Positions 32,308 through 40,934 of a stretch of 64,000 nt of DNA are shown here, one piece after another. Positions within the stretch are counted from its first letter, which is position 1. Every line of letters begins with the position of its first letter. The stretch is from the NCBI GenBank assembly GCA_046331625.1, contig JAXLQL010000002.1, forward strand, positions 124,001-188,000, given 5' to 3'. A program made the position numbers and the translations under genes. Under the pieces are notes generated by a model. The model made no database searches. It saw only the letters and a list, made by a program, of their open reading frames with translations, and was not told the DNA's origin. The DNA is from JAXLQL01 sp046331625. GTDB lineage: Bacteria; Acidobacteriota; Terriglobia; Bryobacterales; Bryobacteraceae.

Positions 32308-34977
32308 GTGGAGGCGCCTCTCGACGTCAAGGAGTTGTTCAGCCAAGCGGTGGTGTTGCCGCCGGACTTGAGAGCCGAATTTCTCAATCTTGTGGGCACC
32401 CGCGACCCGGGCGTCCGCTCGCAGCTAGAGCAACTGCTTGCTTTCAACGAGGGTGACGAGCCGCTGCTCGAAAAGCCGATGGCGTCAATGCTCGCCCTGG
32501 CCGGAGATGCGCCGGAGTTCGAACCCGGCGAAACGCTGAAGCGCCGCTACAAGATCGAAGGGGCTCTGGGCCGTGGCGGATTCTCGCACGTCTATCTTGC
32601 GCGCGATACGCAAATGCACGGCAAGAAGGTAGTGGTCAAGGTGCTCATCACCGCTCCGAAGACTTGGGACGGCGAGATTCAGGCTCTGGCGCGGATCAAC
32701 CACCCCTCGGTGCTCGACGCGTTGGATTGGGGAATCGCCGAGAGCGGCCATCCCTATCTGGTGAGCGAATTCATCGAAGGCGTGACGCTACGCGAAGTGC
32801 TGGCTCGCGGCCCGATCCCGCTCGACCGCGCGGTCCGCATCGTCACTGAGGTCGCCGAAGGGCTCGAGGCGGCGCACGACCAGGGCGTGCTCCATCTCGA
32901 CATCAAACCCGAGAACATCGTGATCTCCGGCTCCGGCACGATGGGGGAACGCGCCAGCGTGATCGACTTCGGGATCGCTCACTTGGCCGATACGTCGAGT
33001 TCGCCCGACGTAGCCGGATCGCCGGGTTACATGGCGCCGGAGATGCGATCGGGCCAAACGTGGCCCGGCTGCGACGTCTATGCGCTGGGAGCGATGACCT
33101 TCGAGATGCTGACCGGGCGCTTGCCGGACCCGTCCGCCCCCATCGCCCGTCAACTCTCCCAAGCAGCTCCCAAAGTGTCTTCGAGCGTGAGCGACGCGAT
33201 CGTCGACGCGACACTGCTGGACCCGCGCAACCGGACAGGCAGCGCCCGCAAGTTCGCCGGCCAGCTCAACGAAGCTTTCGAGAAATCGCGCCGCGCGCCG
33301 GTGGGCAAGATCGCCGTAGCCGTGTTGGCATCGCTGTTCGCGGTAGCCGCGCTGGCGCGCTACAGCTCACGGCAGCCTCCGGTGATGGGAGCCATTCCGG
33401 TCACCACACATCCGCTCGCCGAACGGCAGCCGGAATTTTCGCCCGACGGCAAACGGATCTTCTACAGCGGCACCAACCCGGCAACGGGCGACCTCGACAT
33501 CTATACGCAAGCCGTGGGCCAGCACCGCAGACTGCGGCTCACCATCAGCTCGGCCGACGAAACGTTCCCCGCGTGTTCGCCCGACGGGGAATGGGTCGCG
33601 TTCTTGCGCCAGGCCGGCACTCAGACGGCGATTGTCGTGATCCCTGCCATCGGCGGCCAGGAACGAGTGGTCGCCGAAGGTTACTACGACACCATCGCTT
33701 GGGGTTCGAACTCCAGCGTCTTGTTAGCGTCGGAGCGGCCGGGCGGCGGGAGCCGCTCGCACATCGTGAAGCACCGGCTCGACACGCGCGACATGTCGGT
33801 AGTGCTCGACCCCGGCAATGAAAGCGACTCGCATCCTTCGCTTTCTCCAGACGGCCGTACGCTCGCCTTCATTCGAGAATCGGCGCCGGGCCAATCAGAC
33901 CTCTATCTGATCAGTGTCGACGGCGAGATCCAACCCGCGGGCGACCCGCGCCGGTTGACGTATCACGAGGAAATGCTGCGCCACCCGAGATGGGTTCCCG
34001 ACGGCAAGGAGATCGTCTATGCCGCCGGTCCAACCGACAACGGCCGTCTCTGGCGCGTGCGCCGCGACGGCGCCAGCGATCCGCGCGAGATCGTGGAAGC
34101 GGGCCACGGCGCCGATCATCCGGCCATTCCGCGCACGGCGTGGCGGTTGGCGTACTCGGTGGACTTGTCGGATTCCAACATCTGGCGAGTGGTGCTCGAT
34201 GCACCGGGTGGACGCGCCGTGCAAGTCTCGCAGACGGCGAGTTCCTCGATGCGCGAACGCTTTCCCCGGCTGGCGCCGGACGGGCGCGGGCTGGCCCTGA
34301 TTTCCACTCGATCGGGCGGAGCGCAGTTGTGGGTGGGCCAAGCCGACGGCGGCGATGAACAACAGAAGACGTTTCTCGATCGCGCCGACGCCCTGCTGCC
34401 GTTTTGGGTCGATTCCAATTGGCTCGGCCTCGGCCTCACCGCCCGCGGATCGAGCTTCTGCGTGTTGCCCCGTGAGGGCCGCTCCATCAAGAAGTCGCGT
34501 GATGGCGTGTTCGCCGTCAACTCCTCGCGAGATGGCAAGTACTTCTACTTCACCGGCCGCGCCGATTCTCCAGGATTGTGGCGCGCTCCGGTGGACGGAG
34601 GCGAGGCCACCCAGGTTGGCGGTGACGGCTTGGTCTATGCAGTGGAGTCTCCCGATGGGCGCGATCTCTACGCGTACCAGAGGGATCCGGAAGGCGTATT
34701 CAAGCTCGCTCGCGATGGTGGCGCTCCCGAGCAGGTGCTGGGGCGTATCGGCAATCCGTACTCGTTCGCGGCCGGGCCCTGCGGCATCTACTACATCTCG
34801 TCTGACCGCCCGCCTTCGCTGCGTCTGAAGCGGCACAACGGAACCGACACCGAACTCTATCGCCTTCGCGGAAGTGCGGCGCCCGGTCTCGACGTATCCG
34901 CGAATGAGAAAACCGTGGTGTTCGCTCAGTTCGATACGGAGAACGTCGACATCATGATGATTGACCCGCTGCGATGA
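32308..34977 (+). CDS. Membrane Ser/Thr protein kinase with TolB-like propeller
   Basis: An 889-residue Hanks-type kinase. N-terminal about 70 residues, then kinase domain (about 80-330): glycine loop GALGRGGFSHVYLARD, lysine in VVVKVL, catalytic loop HLDIKPENIVI (Leu replaces the Arg of HRD) and VIDFGIAHL, GSPGYMAPEMRSG. One transmembrane helix follows (KIAVAVLASLFAVAALA). The extracytoplasmic part has PD40/TolB-type repeats (FSPDGKRIFYSGTNP, CSPDGEWVAFLRQ, LSPDGRTLAFIRE). Without the HRD arginine the kinase may be independent of activation-loop phosphorylation. It is co-transcribed with the sigma factor and overlaps the converging SDR gene by 26 bp. Confidence 0.9.
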   Translation: MEAPLDVKELFSQAVVLPPDLRAEFLNLVGTRDPGVRSQLEQLLAFNEGDEPLLEKPMASMLALAGDAPEFEPGETLKRRYKIEGALGRGGFSHVYLARDTQMHGKKVVVKVLITAPKTWDGEIQALARINHPSVLDALDWGIAESGHPYLVSEFIEGVTLREVLARGPIPLDRAVRIVTEVAEGLEAAHDQGVLHLDIKPENIVISGSGTMGERASVIDFGIAHLADTSSSPDVAGSPGYMAPEMRSGQTWPGCDVYALGAMTFEMLTGRLPDPSAPIARQLSQAAPKVSSSVSDAIVDATLLDPRNRTGSARKFAGQLNEAFEKSRRAPVGKIAVAVLASLFAVAALARYSSRQPPVMGAIPVTTHPLAERQPEFSPDGKRIFYSGTNPATGDLDIYTQAVGQHRRLRLTISSADETFPACSPDGEWVAFLRQAGTQTAIVVIPAIGGQERVVAEGYYDTIAWGSNSSVLLASERPGGGSRSHIVKHRLDTRDMSVVLDPGNESDSHPSLSPDGRTLAFIRESAPGQSDLYLISVDGEIQPAGDPRRLTYHEEMLRHPRWVPDGKEIVYAAGPTDNGRLWRVRRDGASDPREIVEAGHGADHPAIPRTAWRLAYSVDLSDSNIWRVVLDAPGGRAVQVSQTASSSMRERFPRLAPDGRGLALISTRSGGAQLWVGQADGGDEQQKTFLDRADALLPFWVDSNWLGLGLTARGSSFCVLPREGRSIKKSRDGVFAVNSSRDGKYFYFTGRADSPGLWRAPVDGGEATQVGGDGLVYAVESPDGRDLYAYQRDPEGVFKLARDGGAPEQVLGRIGNPYSFAAGPCGIYYISSDRPPSLRLKRHNGTDTELYRLRGSAAPGLDVSANEKTVVFAQFDTENVDIMMIDPLR

Positions 34978-35803
34978 TGCCCTCGCGGTAGGTGGGGTAG
35001 CGCAGTTCCACGCCCAGTTGCTGGCGGATGAATCGGCCGTCTACGCGGCGATTCGACCCGCGCGTGTCGTCTCCACGCTCGCCGGCGGAAGGTGCCGGAA
35101 CCGGCAGCCCGAGCAGATCCGCGCAGAAGCGTGTGATCTCGATGGCGGTGGCAGGCTCGTTGTCGGCGACCGGATAGGCTCCCGTGATTTCGCTTTCGAG
35201 CGCGCGTGCGGTGATCGTGGCCAGATCATCGGCATGAATGCGGCTGATGTGGTTAGAGCCGTCACCCCAGTAGCGATGGCGGCCTTCACGCATCGAGACG
35301 TGGACGCCACGGTCGGGTCCATAGATAGCGGCCGGCCGCAGGATCAGTGACTGCCACGGTCCGTTCGCGATGTCGTGCTCTTCGTCGAATCGCAATTGCT
35401 CGCGTTGCGTTCGCGGCCGGGGCGGCGTCGCCTCGTCGACGATGGGCGTGGCGCCGTAGACTCCGGTGGTGGAAAGATAGATCACGCGCCGGGCCTTTTC
35501 AAGGATCGGCCGAAGCAGCGGCGTGGCCCGGATGCCGCCTTCGAGCACAGGGATCGAATGGAGCGCCACGATGCCGCGCGGCAGGCGCTCGGCCACGCGC
35601 GACGACATTCCTGGTTCGAGCACGTCGAGCGCGATCGCTTTGACCGGCAGCCCAGCGAGCGATTCCGGATGCCGGCTGGTGGCGGCTACGTTGCGGCCTT
35701 CGAGCAAGCGCGCCACTCTGCGGCCGGTATAGCCGCATCCGAGGATCAGGAAATCGGTCAACTCCGATGATACAATCGGCGCATGGTGGAGGTTCTGCTC
35801 CAT
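34952..35803 (-). CDS. SDR-family NAD(P)-binding epimerase-like protein (YeeZ-like)
   Basis: A 283-residue atypical short-chain dehydrogenase. It opens FLILGCGYTGRRVARLLEGR (Rossmann G-x-G-x-x-G) and has VIYLSTTGVYGATPIVDE, LRPAAIYGPDRGVHVSMREG, SRIHADDLATITARALE and GAYPVADNEPATAIEITRF. The catalytic YxxxK is not conserved in an obvious place, as in YeeZ-like proteins. The ATG start lies inside the divergent small gene that begins at 35783, and the end overlaps the kinase gene. Confidence 0.85.
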   Translation of the reverse strand: MEQNLHHAPIVSSELTDFLILGCGYTGRRVARLLEGRNVAATSRHPESLAGLPVKAIALDVLEPGMSSRVAERLPRGIVALHSIPVLEGGIRATPLLRPILEKARRVIYLSTTGVYGATPIVDEATPPRPRTQREQLRFDEEHDIANGPWQSLILRPAAIYGPDRGVHVSMREGRHRYWGDGSNHISRIHADDLATITARALESEITGAYPVADNEPATAIEITRFCADLLGLPVPAPSAGERGDDTRGSNRRVDGRFIRQQLGVELRYPTYREGIIAAGQSS

Positions 35804-36064
35804 GATGCCGGTTCGCTGCTCCTGCGGCTGGCCTTGTTCGGCCCGGTTGTCTTTCTGGGCCTGCGGCTGATTGTCGATCCCGGACCCTTCGTTCCGTACC
35901 TCGACGAGTTGTCGCGCGCCATCCAGCGATTCAACAGCGCCCTTCGGCGCGAGCCGATCCGCGTGCTCGACTCCGATCCCGATGAAGGCGCGATGCTGCT
36001 ACGGTTCAGCGGGTTCGTGCTTGCGGCCTTCGGTGTGCTGCTGATTTTCGGTCCGATGCACTAG
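35783..36064 (+). CDS. Small two-helix membrane protein of unknown function
   Basis: A 93-residue protein with an N-terminal hydrophobic helix (SLLLRLALFGPVVFLGLRLI) and a C-terminal one (FSGFVLAAFGVLLIFGP) around a basic/acidic loop. I do not recognise it. No Shine-Dalgarno is visible. Instead TACAAT (35771-35776) stands exactly 6 nt before the ATG, which suggests a leaderless mRNA. The 5' end overlaps the divergent SDR gene by 21 bp. Confidence 0.65.
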   Translation: MVEVLLHDAGSLLLRLALFGPVVFLGLRLIVDPGPFVPYLDELSRAIQRFNSALRREPIRVLDSDPDEGAMLLRFSGFVLAAFGVLLIFGPMH

Positions 36065-36183
36065 CTGCTTTCGGGCGCAACATTCCATGAGTCGCTGAGC
36101 AGTCTGCTTGGCCAGCGCGATGGCCCTCAGCTCTGCCACGATCCTTCGGTTTCTCCGCCGGCCGCGAAGATTTTGGACCCGGT

Positions 36184-36231
36184 GCGTGGGGCAGGTTTTC
36201 AGCCTCCGCGGGACTTCAGCCCCCTGCCGGC
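36184..36231. repeat. Interspersed double-hairpin repeat, copy D (degenerate)
   Basis: The most decayed copy of the element (gcaggttttcagcctc, then gcgggacttcagcccc), with both stems weakened. Its right flank (CTGCCGGCGTTCCGTGCC) resembles that of copy E (CTGCCGGAGCTCCGTGCC), showing that the full repeat extends past the hairpins. Confidence 0.75.
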
Positions 36232-36320
36232 GTTCCGTGCCAAGGACGAGTCTTCACTCGCTCGAACCCCTCCCGCTGCCCGCCAAGCGATATGATGTTA
36301 CACAAGAGACCAACCTGGAA

Positions 36321-36488
36321 GTGACTCGACCAGCCGCGGTTGTAGCCGCATTCATCGCCACATTCATAGCAATGGCCTTGCCGATGGTTCTGTCGGGAAA
36401 GCAATGGATGGCAGAACAGGAGAGAGCACGCGCGCGCCGGATGGCTGCGCACAGGATGAATGCGAGGCTCCTGAGACTCGACATTTGA
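36321..36488 (+). CDS. Possible small membrane protein
   Basis: A 55-residue frame from a GTG: VTRPAAVVAAFIATFIAMAL, a hydrophobic helix, then a charged tail (EQERARARRMAAHRMNARLL). The frame is open further upstream, but that part is repeat copy D and not coding-like. No good ribosome site is seen. The rest of 36065-36671 shows no gene apart from this frame and the repeat. Confidence 0.3.
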   Translation: MTRPAAVVAAFIATFIAMALPMVLSGKQWMAEQERARARRMAAHRMNARLLRLDI

Positions 36489-36671
36489 CAGGTTCTTGCC
36501 AGCGGCCGGCCTAGATCCACTTGCCTGAACCCGGCGAGACCCTGGCTTGCGGACGAGGCCGAACCATGGGGCGGATCGCCGTCCTGACTGCACCCGTGGG
36601 GTGAAACGCCGAAAGCAGGGGGCGAACCGGCTTGCCTCGGGGGCAACTCTGCGTCAAAGTGAGGAGACCGG

Positions 36672-37796
36672 ATGGTGAAAACGGTCCACTTCATGAGACG
36701 GCATTGGCGAACGGGAGCGATTATTTTCAGCGCCTGGCTGCTGGTGGCGCTCTACTCGGCTGCACTCACGGTGTACCGCACGTCCTTCATGCCGAAGCCG
36801 TGGTCGTGGAGTTCGGCTCTGCAATCGGAACTCACCTACGCCTACTTGGGCGCCTTGCTGACGCCCCTCGTCATCTGGTTGGCCCGCAGGTATCCGGTGG
36901 CGCGCCAATCGTGGATCGGTCCGCTCGCCATCCACTTCTTTGCCTCGGCCGTTTTCGCCATGGTGCTCAAGATGCACTGGGACCTGATGGTTCCCATGTC
37001 GCGCGAGCGGTTCTTCACCGGCGGCGTGACGCTCGAGCGGATTCTCCGTTCCATCAGCTACGGCTTCGACACCGGCTTCATCTTCTATTGCCTCATCGTC
37101 CTGATCGTTTGGCTTACCGACTACTACCGCCGCTACCAGCGCAGCCAGATCGAAGCCGCCGAACTGCAGACGCAACTGGTGCAAGCGCAACTGCGCGCCC
37201 TGCGTGCGCAACTCGATCCGCATTTCCTCTTCAACGCGCTCCACAGCATTTCCGAACTCGTCCATTCCGATCCCGAAGGCGCCGAACGCATGATCGCTTC
37301 GCTAAGTGAGTTGCTGCGGCGCTCACTCGAAACCTCCGCTCGCGCGGAAGTGCCCCTGCGCGAGGAACTCGGCTTTTTGCAGTTGTTCCTCGACATCGAG
37401 AAAGTGCGCTTCGAAGAGCGGCTTAACGTGCGCCAGGCGATCGATCCGCAGGCCGAAAGCGCGCTCGTGCCCAACCTCGTGCTGCAGCCGCTGGTGGAAA
37501 ATGCAATCCGCCATGGGCTCTCCAAGCGCGTCAGCGGCGGCTGGATTCGCATCGGAGCCTCGATCGATGCAGGGTGCCTCGTGCTCACAGTCACTGACAA
37601 CGGTCCTAGCCAGAACGGAGATATGACTGAGGGCGTAGGACTTTCCACCGTCCGCGGCCGCCTCGAGCGGCTCTACGGAGCGGAACAGTCGTTCCAGTTG
37701 CGCCGTCTTACCGAAGGAGTGGAAGCCAAAATCGTGATTCCGTTTCGGCCCACCGAACAACCCGTAGCTCAGGAAGCCTATGCAGCAGCAAATTAG
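36672..37796 (+). CDS. LytS/YehU-type sensor histidine kinase
   Basis: A 374-residue kinase. Four N-terminal transmembrane helices (IIFSAWLLVALYSAALTV, YAYLGALLTPLVIWLA, AIHFFASAVFAMVLKM, GFIFYCLIVLIVWLTD) are followed by a short coiled coil (IEAAELQTQLVQAQLRALRA), the His_kinase motif QLDPHFLFNALHSISE with the phosphorylatable His near residue 183, and an ATPase domain (NLVLQPLVENAIRHGL, DNGPSQNG, GVGLSTVRGRLERLYG). GAGGAG is placed 7 nt before the start. It overlaps the LytTR regulator gene by 17 nt, so they form a two-component pair. The signal is unknown. Confidence 0.93.
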   Translation: MVKTVHFMRRHWRTGAIIFSAWLLVALYSAALTVYRTSFMPKPWSWSSALQSELTYAYLGALLTPLVIWLARRYPVARQSWIGPLAIHFFASAVFAMVLKMHWDLMVPMSRERFFTGGVTLERILRSISYGFDTGFIFYCLIVLIVWLTDYYRRYQRSQIEAAELQTQLVQAQLRALRAQLDPHFLFNALHSISELVHSDPEGAERMIASLSELLRRSLETSARAEVPLREELGFLQLFLDIEKVRFEERLNVRQAIDPQAESALVPNLVLQPLVENAIRHGLSKRVSGGWIRIGASIDAGCLVLTVTDNGPSQNGDMTEGVGLSTVRGRLERLYGAEQSFQLRRLTEGVEAKIVIPFRPTEQPVAQEAYAAAN

Positions 37797-38553
37797 CGCC
37801 GTAATCGTCGACGACGAAAGGCTGGCCCGTAACCGGATCCGCCGCCTGCTTTCCCTCGACTCCGATATCGACGTGATGGCCGAGTGCGCCAACGGACCCG
37901 AAGCGGTGGAGTTTCTCGCCAGTCAAACTCCCGAGTTGTTGTTTCTCGACGTGCAGATGCCTGGAATGGACGGCTTCGGGGTGCTCGATTCGCTCGGACG
38001 CGAGCAGCTTCCCGTGGTGGTGTTCGTCACCGCTTACGATACTTACGCCCTGCGCGCCTTCGAGGCCCACGCTTTCGACTACCTGTTGAAGCCGTTCGAT
38101 CGCAAGCGCTTCAACGACGTGCTGCGCCGGGCCAAGACCCAAGTGGGGCTACGCCGCGGCGGGCAGGTGAATCAACGGCTGCTCGAGCTGCTCGAAGGCA
38201 TGGAACAGAAACGGACCGACCCCACCCGAATCGCGATTCGCACCGGCGGTCACGTGGTGCTGGTCAAGACGCAGACCATCGATTGGGTGGAAGCCGCCGA
38301 CAACTACGTCTGCCTCCATTGCGGCGGCGAGACGCACGTGGTGCGCGAGACCATGAACTCATTCGAGCGCCGGCTCGACCCCAATCGCTTCCTGCGAATT
38401 CACCGGTCGACTATCGTGAACCTCGACCGCATCAAGGAAATGCAGCCGTGGTTCCGCGGAGATTACCAGGTGATGCTGCACGACGGGACGAAGCTCACCT
38501 TGAGCCGCAGCTATCGCGACCGTCTGCGCGGGGTGTTGCTCAAGGCTTTCTGA
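37780..38553 (+). CDS. LytTR-family response regulator
   Basis: A 257-residue protein. The receiver is canonical: Asp-Asp in AVIVDDERLARNRI, phosphoacceptor Asp in LLFLDVQMPGMDG, Lys in YLLKPF. The LytTR DNA-binding domain occupies about 150-255 (IRTGGHVVLVKTQTIDWVEA, ETMNSFERRLDPNRFLRIHR, YQVMLHDGTKLTLSRSYRDR). It is the partner of the overlapping upstream histidine kinase. Target genes are not evident nearby. Confidence 0.94.
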   Translation: MQQQISAVIVDDERLARNRIRRLLSLDSDIDVMAECANGPEAVEFLASQTPELLFLDVQMPGMDGFGVLDSLGREQLPVVVFVTAYDTYALRAFEAHAFDYLLKPFDRKRFNDVLRRAKTQVGLRRGGQVNQRLLELLEGMEQKRTDPTRIAIRTGGHVVLVKTQTIDWVEAADNYVCLHCGGETHVVRETMNSFERRLDPNRFLRIHRSTIVNLDRIKEMQPWFRGDYQVMLHDGTKLTLSRSYRDRLRGVLLKAF

Positions 38554-38607
38554 TTTGGCGAGGCCCGCAAGAACACGCAGGTTCGGATAGCAGCGCTTGC
38601 CTTGCCG

Positions 38608-38653
38608 TGTAGGGCGGGCTTCAGCCAGCGCGGGACTTCAGTCCCGCTGCCGG
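38608..38653. repeat. Interspersed double-hairpin repeat, copy E
   Basis: Copy with GCGGGC-ttca-GCCaGC as the first stem and a perfect GCGGGAC-ttca-GTCCCGC second stem. It sits between the convergent LytTR regulator and the small secreted protein gene, as copies A and C sit between convergent genes. Confidence 0.88.
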
Positions 38654-38689
38654 AGCTCCGTGCCCAAAGCCTCCGCATCTGCCGCCTCG

Positions 38690-39010
38690 CTATTGAATTT
38701 CGATCGCCTCCACGCGGATCACTTCGCCATCGAGCGAGCCCGTCACCTTCGCCTTCATGTCCTTGTCTTTGCTCGATGCCTTCAAGAGCGCCAGCGCCTT
38801 GGCGTTGCCCGTCTCGTTCAGCTTGAGGAACTTGCCGTCGCCGAGCACCAGCCCATAGCCGCCCTTGGCGCAGTTGATGTTGCATTGACGCGTGTGGCTG
38901 GCCAAGTCTTTGCCCTTGCACATGACGTCGACGACGGTTCCGCTCCAGCTCTCGCCGAAAGCGAGCACCGGCCCGAAGATCAGCATTCCCGTGAGCGCGA
39001 ATTTTCTCAT
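38690..39010 (-). CDS. Small secreted protein of unknown function
   Basis: A 106-residue protein with a signal peptide (MRKFALTGMLIFGPVLAFGE) and a compact domain: WSGTVVDVMCKGKDLASHTR, QCNINCAKGGYGLVLGDGKF, then a Lys-rich beta segment MKAKVTGSLDGEVIRVEAIE. Three cysteines (MC, QC, NC) and the GTVVD start recall small OB-fold or metal-related secreted proteins seen in Acidobacteria, but I cannot assign a function. TATAAC lies exactly 6 nt before the ATG, with no Shine-Dalgarno. Confidence 0.75.
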   Translation of the reverse strand: MRKFALTGMLIFGPVLAFGESWSGTVVDVMCKGKDLASHTRQCNINCAKGGYGLVLGDGKFLKLNETGNAKALALLKASSKDKDMKAKVTGSLDGEVIRVEAIEIQ

Positions 39011-39052
39011 GAGCCGGTTATAGCACGTGGCGCGGCGGTTCAGTTCGATGGC

Positions 39053-39616
39053 TCAGCGGCTGGCGTCGGCCAGCATCCGCATGAACTCGGCCATGAACAG
39101 GTGGTTGTCGTGCCAGGTGCGCCCGCTCACCAGGTTTCCGTCTCGCACGCAGCCTTCGTTGACGAACGTGCCGCCGCTGAACTGCACGTCATAGGCGCAC
39201 TTGGGAACGGTGGCCACGCGCTTGCCGCGGATCACGTCCGCAGCGGCGATGATCTCCACGCCGTGGCAGACGCTCGCCACGGGCTTGCCCTTCTCGAAGA
39301 AGTGCTTCGTGATGGCGATCAGGTGCCCGTCATAGCGCAGGTACTCGGGCGCGCGGCCACCGGTGATGAACAGGCCGATGTACTCCTCGGGGTTCACGTC
39401 GCGGAAAGCGATATCGGAGGCGAGGTGGTAGCTGGGACCTTCCCGTGTCAAATCCCAGCCGGGCGGAATCTCGTGCATCACGAGCGAGTACAGGCGCCGC
39501 TCCGGCGCCGCGACCACCAGCCGGTAGCCGTCTTCTTTCACCCGAAAGAACGGGTACATCGTGTCGAGCGCTTCGGCGGCGTCGCCGATGACGAGCAGTA
39601 CTTTTCCCTTGGACAT
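39053..39616 (-). CDS. DJ-1/PfpI-family protein
   Basis: A 187-residue flavodoxin-like protein with KVLLVIGDAAEALDTMYPFF, GLFITGGRAPEYLRYD and the nucleophile elbow PVASVCHGVEIIAAADVI (Cys in VCHG). The conserved Glu of the PfpI triad is likely in the N-terminal strand region (DAAEA). Family members act as glyoxalases, deglycases or chaperones; which applies here is unknown. TACAAT lies 12 nt upstream of the ATG. Confidence 0.88.
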   Translation of the reverse strand: MSKGKVLLVIGDAAEALDTMYPFFRVKEDGYRLVVAAPERRLYSLVMHEIPPGWDLTREGPSYHLASDIAFRDVNPEEYIGLFITGGRAPEYLRYDGHLIAITKHFFEKGKPVASVCHGVEIIAAADVIRGKRVATVPKCAYDVQFSGGTFVNEGCVRDGNLVSGRTWHDNHLFMAEFMRMLADASR

Positions 39617-39940
39617 GCGTGGTCTTTGATTGTAGCGTTGGTCCCGGCAGAGTGCCGCCGAATGGGGTGAACGGAGCGCCGCAGCGGGCCGGTCTGCGAA
39701 CTACCGTGCAGATGCGCATATGAGCCGGGGAGATCTCCTCATCGATCCCTGTGGCTCTAGGTCCAGGGCCCAAAGGCACGAGAGCCGGCGAATAGACGAT
39801 CTGTCGCGATCTCGCCGACGTACGAACCGGCTGCCGGGTACCAATCTACTGCCAACAGTGGCGTTTGAACGAAGCCGCTTGCGCGGCGGACGCTGACGCG
39901 TCGTCAGTGGGTAGCGATCAGCGATCAGCGGGAATATCGT
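39617..39940. other. Intergenic stretch before the IS91-like element
   Basis: No gene is supported here. The region contains the upstream part of the PfpI gene and a short tandem (GCGATCAGCGATCAGC, 39914-39929) immediately before the left hairpin of the mobile element, which may mark its insertion boundary. Confidence 0.4.
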
Positions 39941-39971
39941 GGGTCACAAGGAAGGGAGGTCCTTGTGACCC
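39941..39971. promoter_or_regulatory. Hairpin with ribosome site in the loop at recombinase start
   Basis: GGGTCACAAGG - aagggaggt - CCTTGTGACCC is a perfect 11-bp inverted repeat with a 9-nt loop. The loop contains the ribosome-binding sequence AGGGAGG, and the GTG start codon (39965) lies in the 3' arm. In mRNA this would sequester the start codon; in DNA it could be an end structure of the element. Confidence 0.6.
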
Positions 39972-40934
39972 AACTACGCAAATTGATGCTGGAGGAACTC
40001 CAGCGTCGCAATTACTCTAAGGCTACAACGCGGGTGTACGTGCAGGTGGTTCGTGACTTCACCAAGCACATCCGCAAGGCACCAGAATCAAGCCGGGCTG
40101 GACGAGATCCGGCAATACCAACTCCATCTGCTGGAGCACAGGAAACTGGAAGCCCGGACGGTGTGTCATCACACCTCTGCGCTGCGCTTCTTCTTCGTCA
40201 AAGTGCTGAAGCGGCCATACCCGGTCGAGGAGTTGCCGTATCCCAGAGCCCGCGGCGGCTGCCGGTCATCCTGAGCCAGGAAGAGGCCGTGGCGCTGATC
40301 AACTCTGCCAGCAACCTGATGCACCGGGCCATGCTGATGCTGCTCTACTCCACGGGCATCCGCCGCGCCGAGTTGTGTCAGTTGAAGGTGGAGGACATTG
40401 ATAGCAAGCGCATGATGATCCATATCCGGCAAGGCAAAGGCCGCAAGGATTGCGATGTTCCGCTCAGCCCGGTCTTGCTGGAGACACTGCGCGAATACTA
40501 CCGGTGGATGCGGTAGAAGACCTATCTGTTCCCGGGTACGGTAAACAACTGCCGTGCCGACAAGCCGATCACCTCGAAGGTTGTCTGGGAAGATTGCCGG
40601 GAGGCGGCGCAGCGGGCAGGGATCACCAAACAGGTCGATCCCGCTGCTGCGTCACGGTTTCGCGACCCATCAGTTGGAGAATGGCGCGGATCTGCCTGCC
40701 TTCTGAGCGTTGCTGGGCCACGCCGATCTCAAGCCGACGATCCATCTACTGCATCTATCCGAACGACATCTCAAGGCAGTAGACACCCCTCTGGACAAGG
40801 TGGTGCCCACGTCTCTCGATCGAGTGAAACGGCAGCGTAAGCCGATGGACCACATGGGGGCGGCGGAGCGAAATGAAACGGCCACCCTTCGAGGTGGCCG
40901 ACATCCTTCGAACAATCGGCAAAAGCTTCATTGA
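39965..40934 (+). pseudogene. Tyrosine recombinase/integrase, multiply broken
   Basis: Recombinase sequence is spread over three frames. The N-terminal SAM-like domain starts at GTG 39965 (LMLEELQRRNYSKATTRVYV), shifts frame near 40085 (LDEIRQYQLHLLEHRKLEAR, then RFFFVKVLKRPYPVEELPYP), and shifts back near 40255 (LPVILSQEEAVALINSASNL, STGIRRAELCQLKVEDI containing the catalytic Arg, HIRQGKGRKD). A TAG at 40514-40516 follows YYRWMR. Further lesions precede LLRHGFATHQLENGADLPAF (His-x2-Arg box region), a TGA, and ALLGHADLKPTIHLLHLSER. The catalytic pattern remains recognisable but the gene cannot give a full protein. Confidence 0.85.

Noticed and set aside
40702..40706. In-frame TGA in the recombinase (before ALLGHADLK) as a possible selenocysteine codon
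   Set aside because: The gene also has frameshifts and a TAG, and no Cys/Sec occurs at this place in tyrosine recombinases, so it is simple decay.
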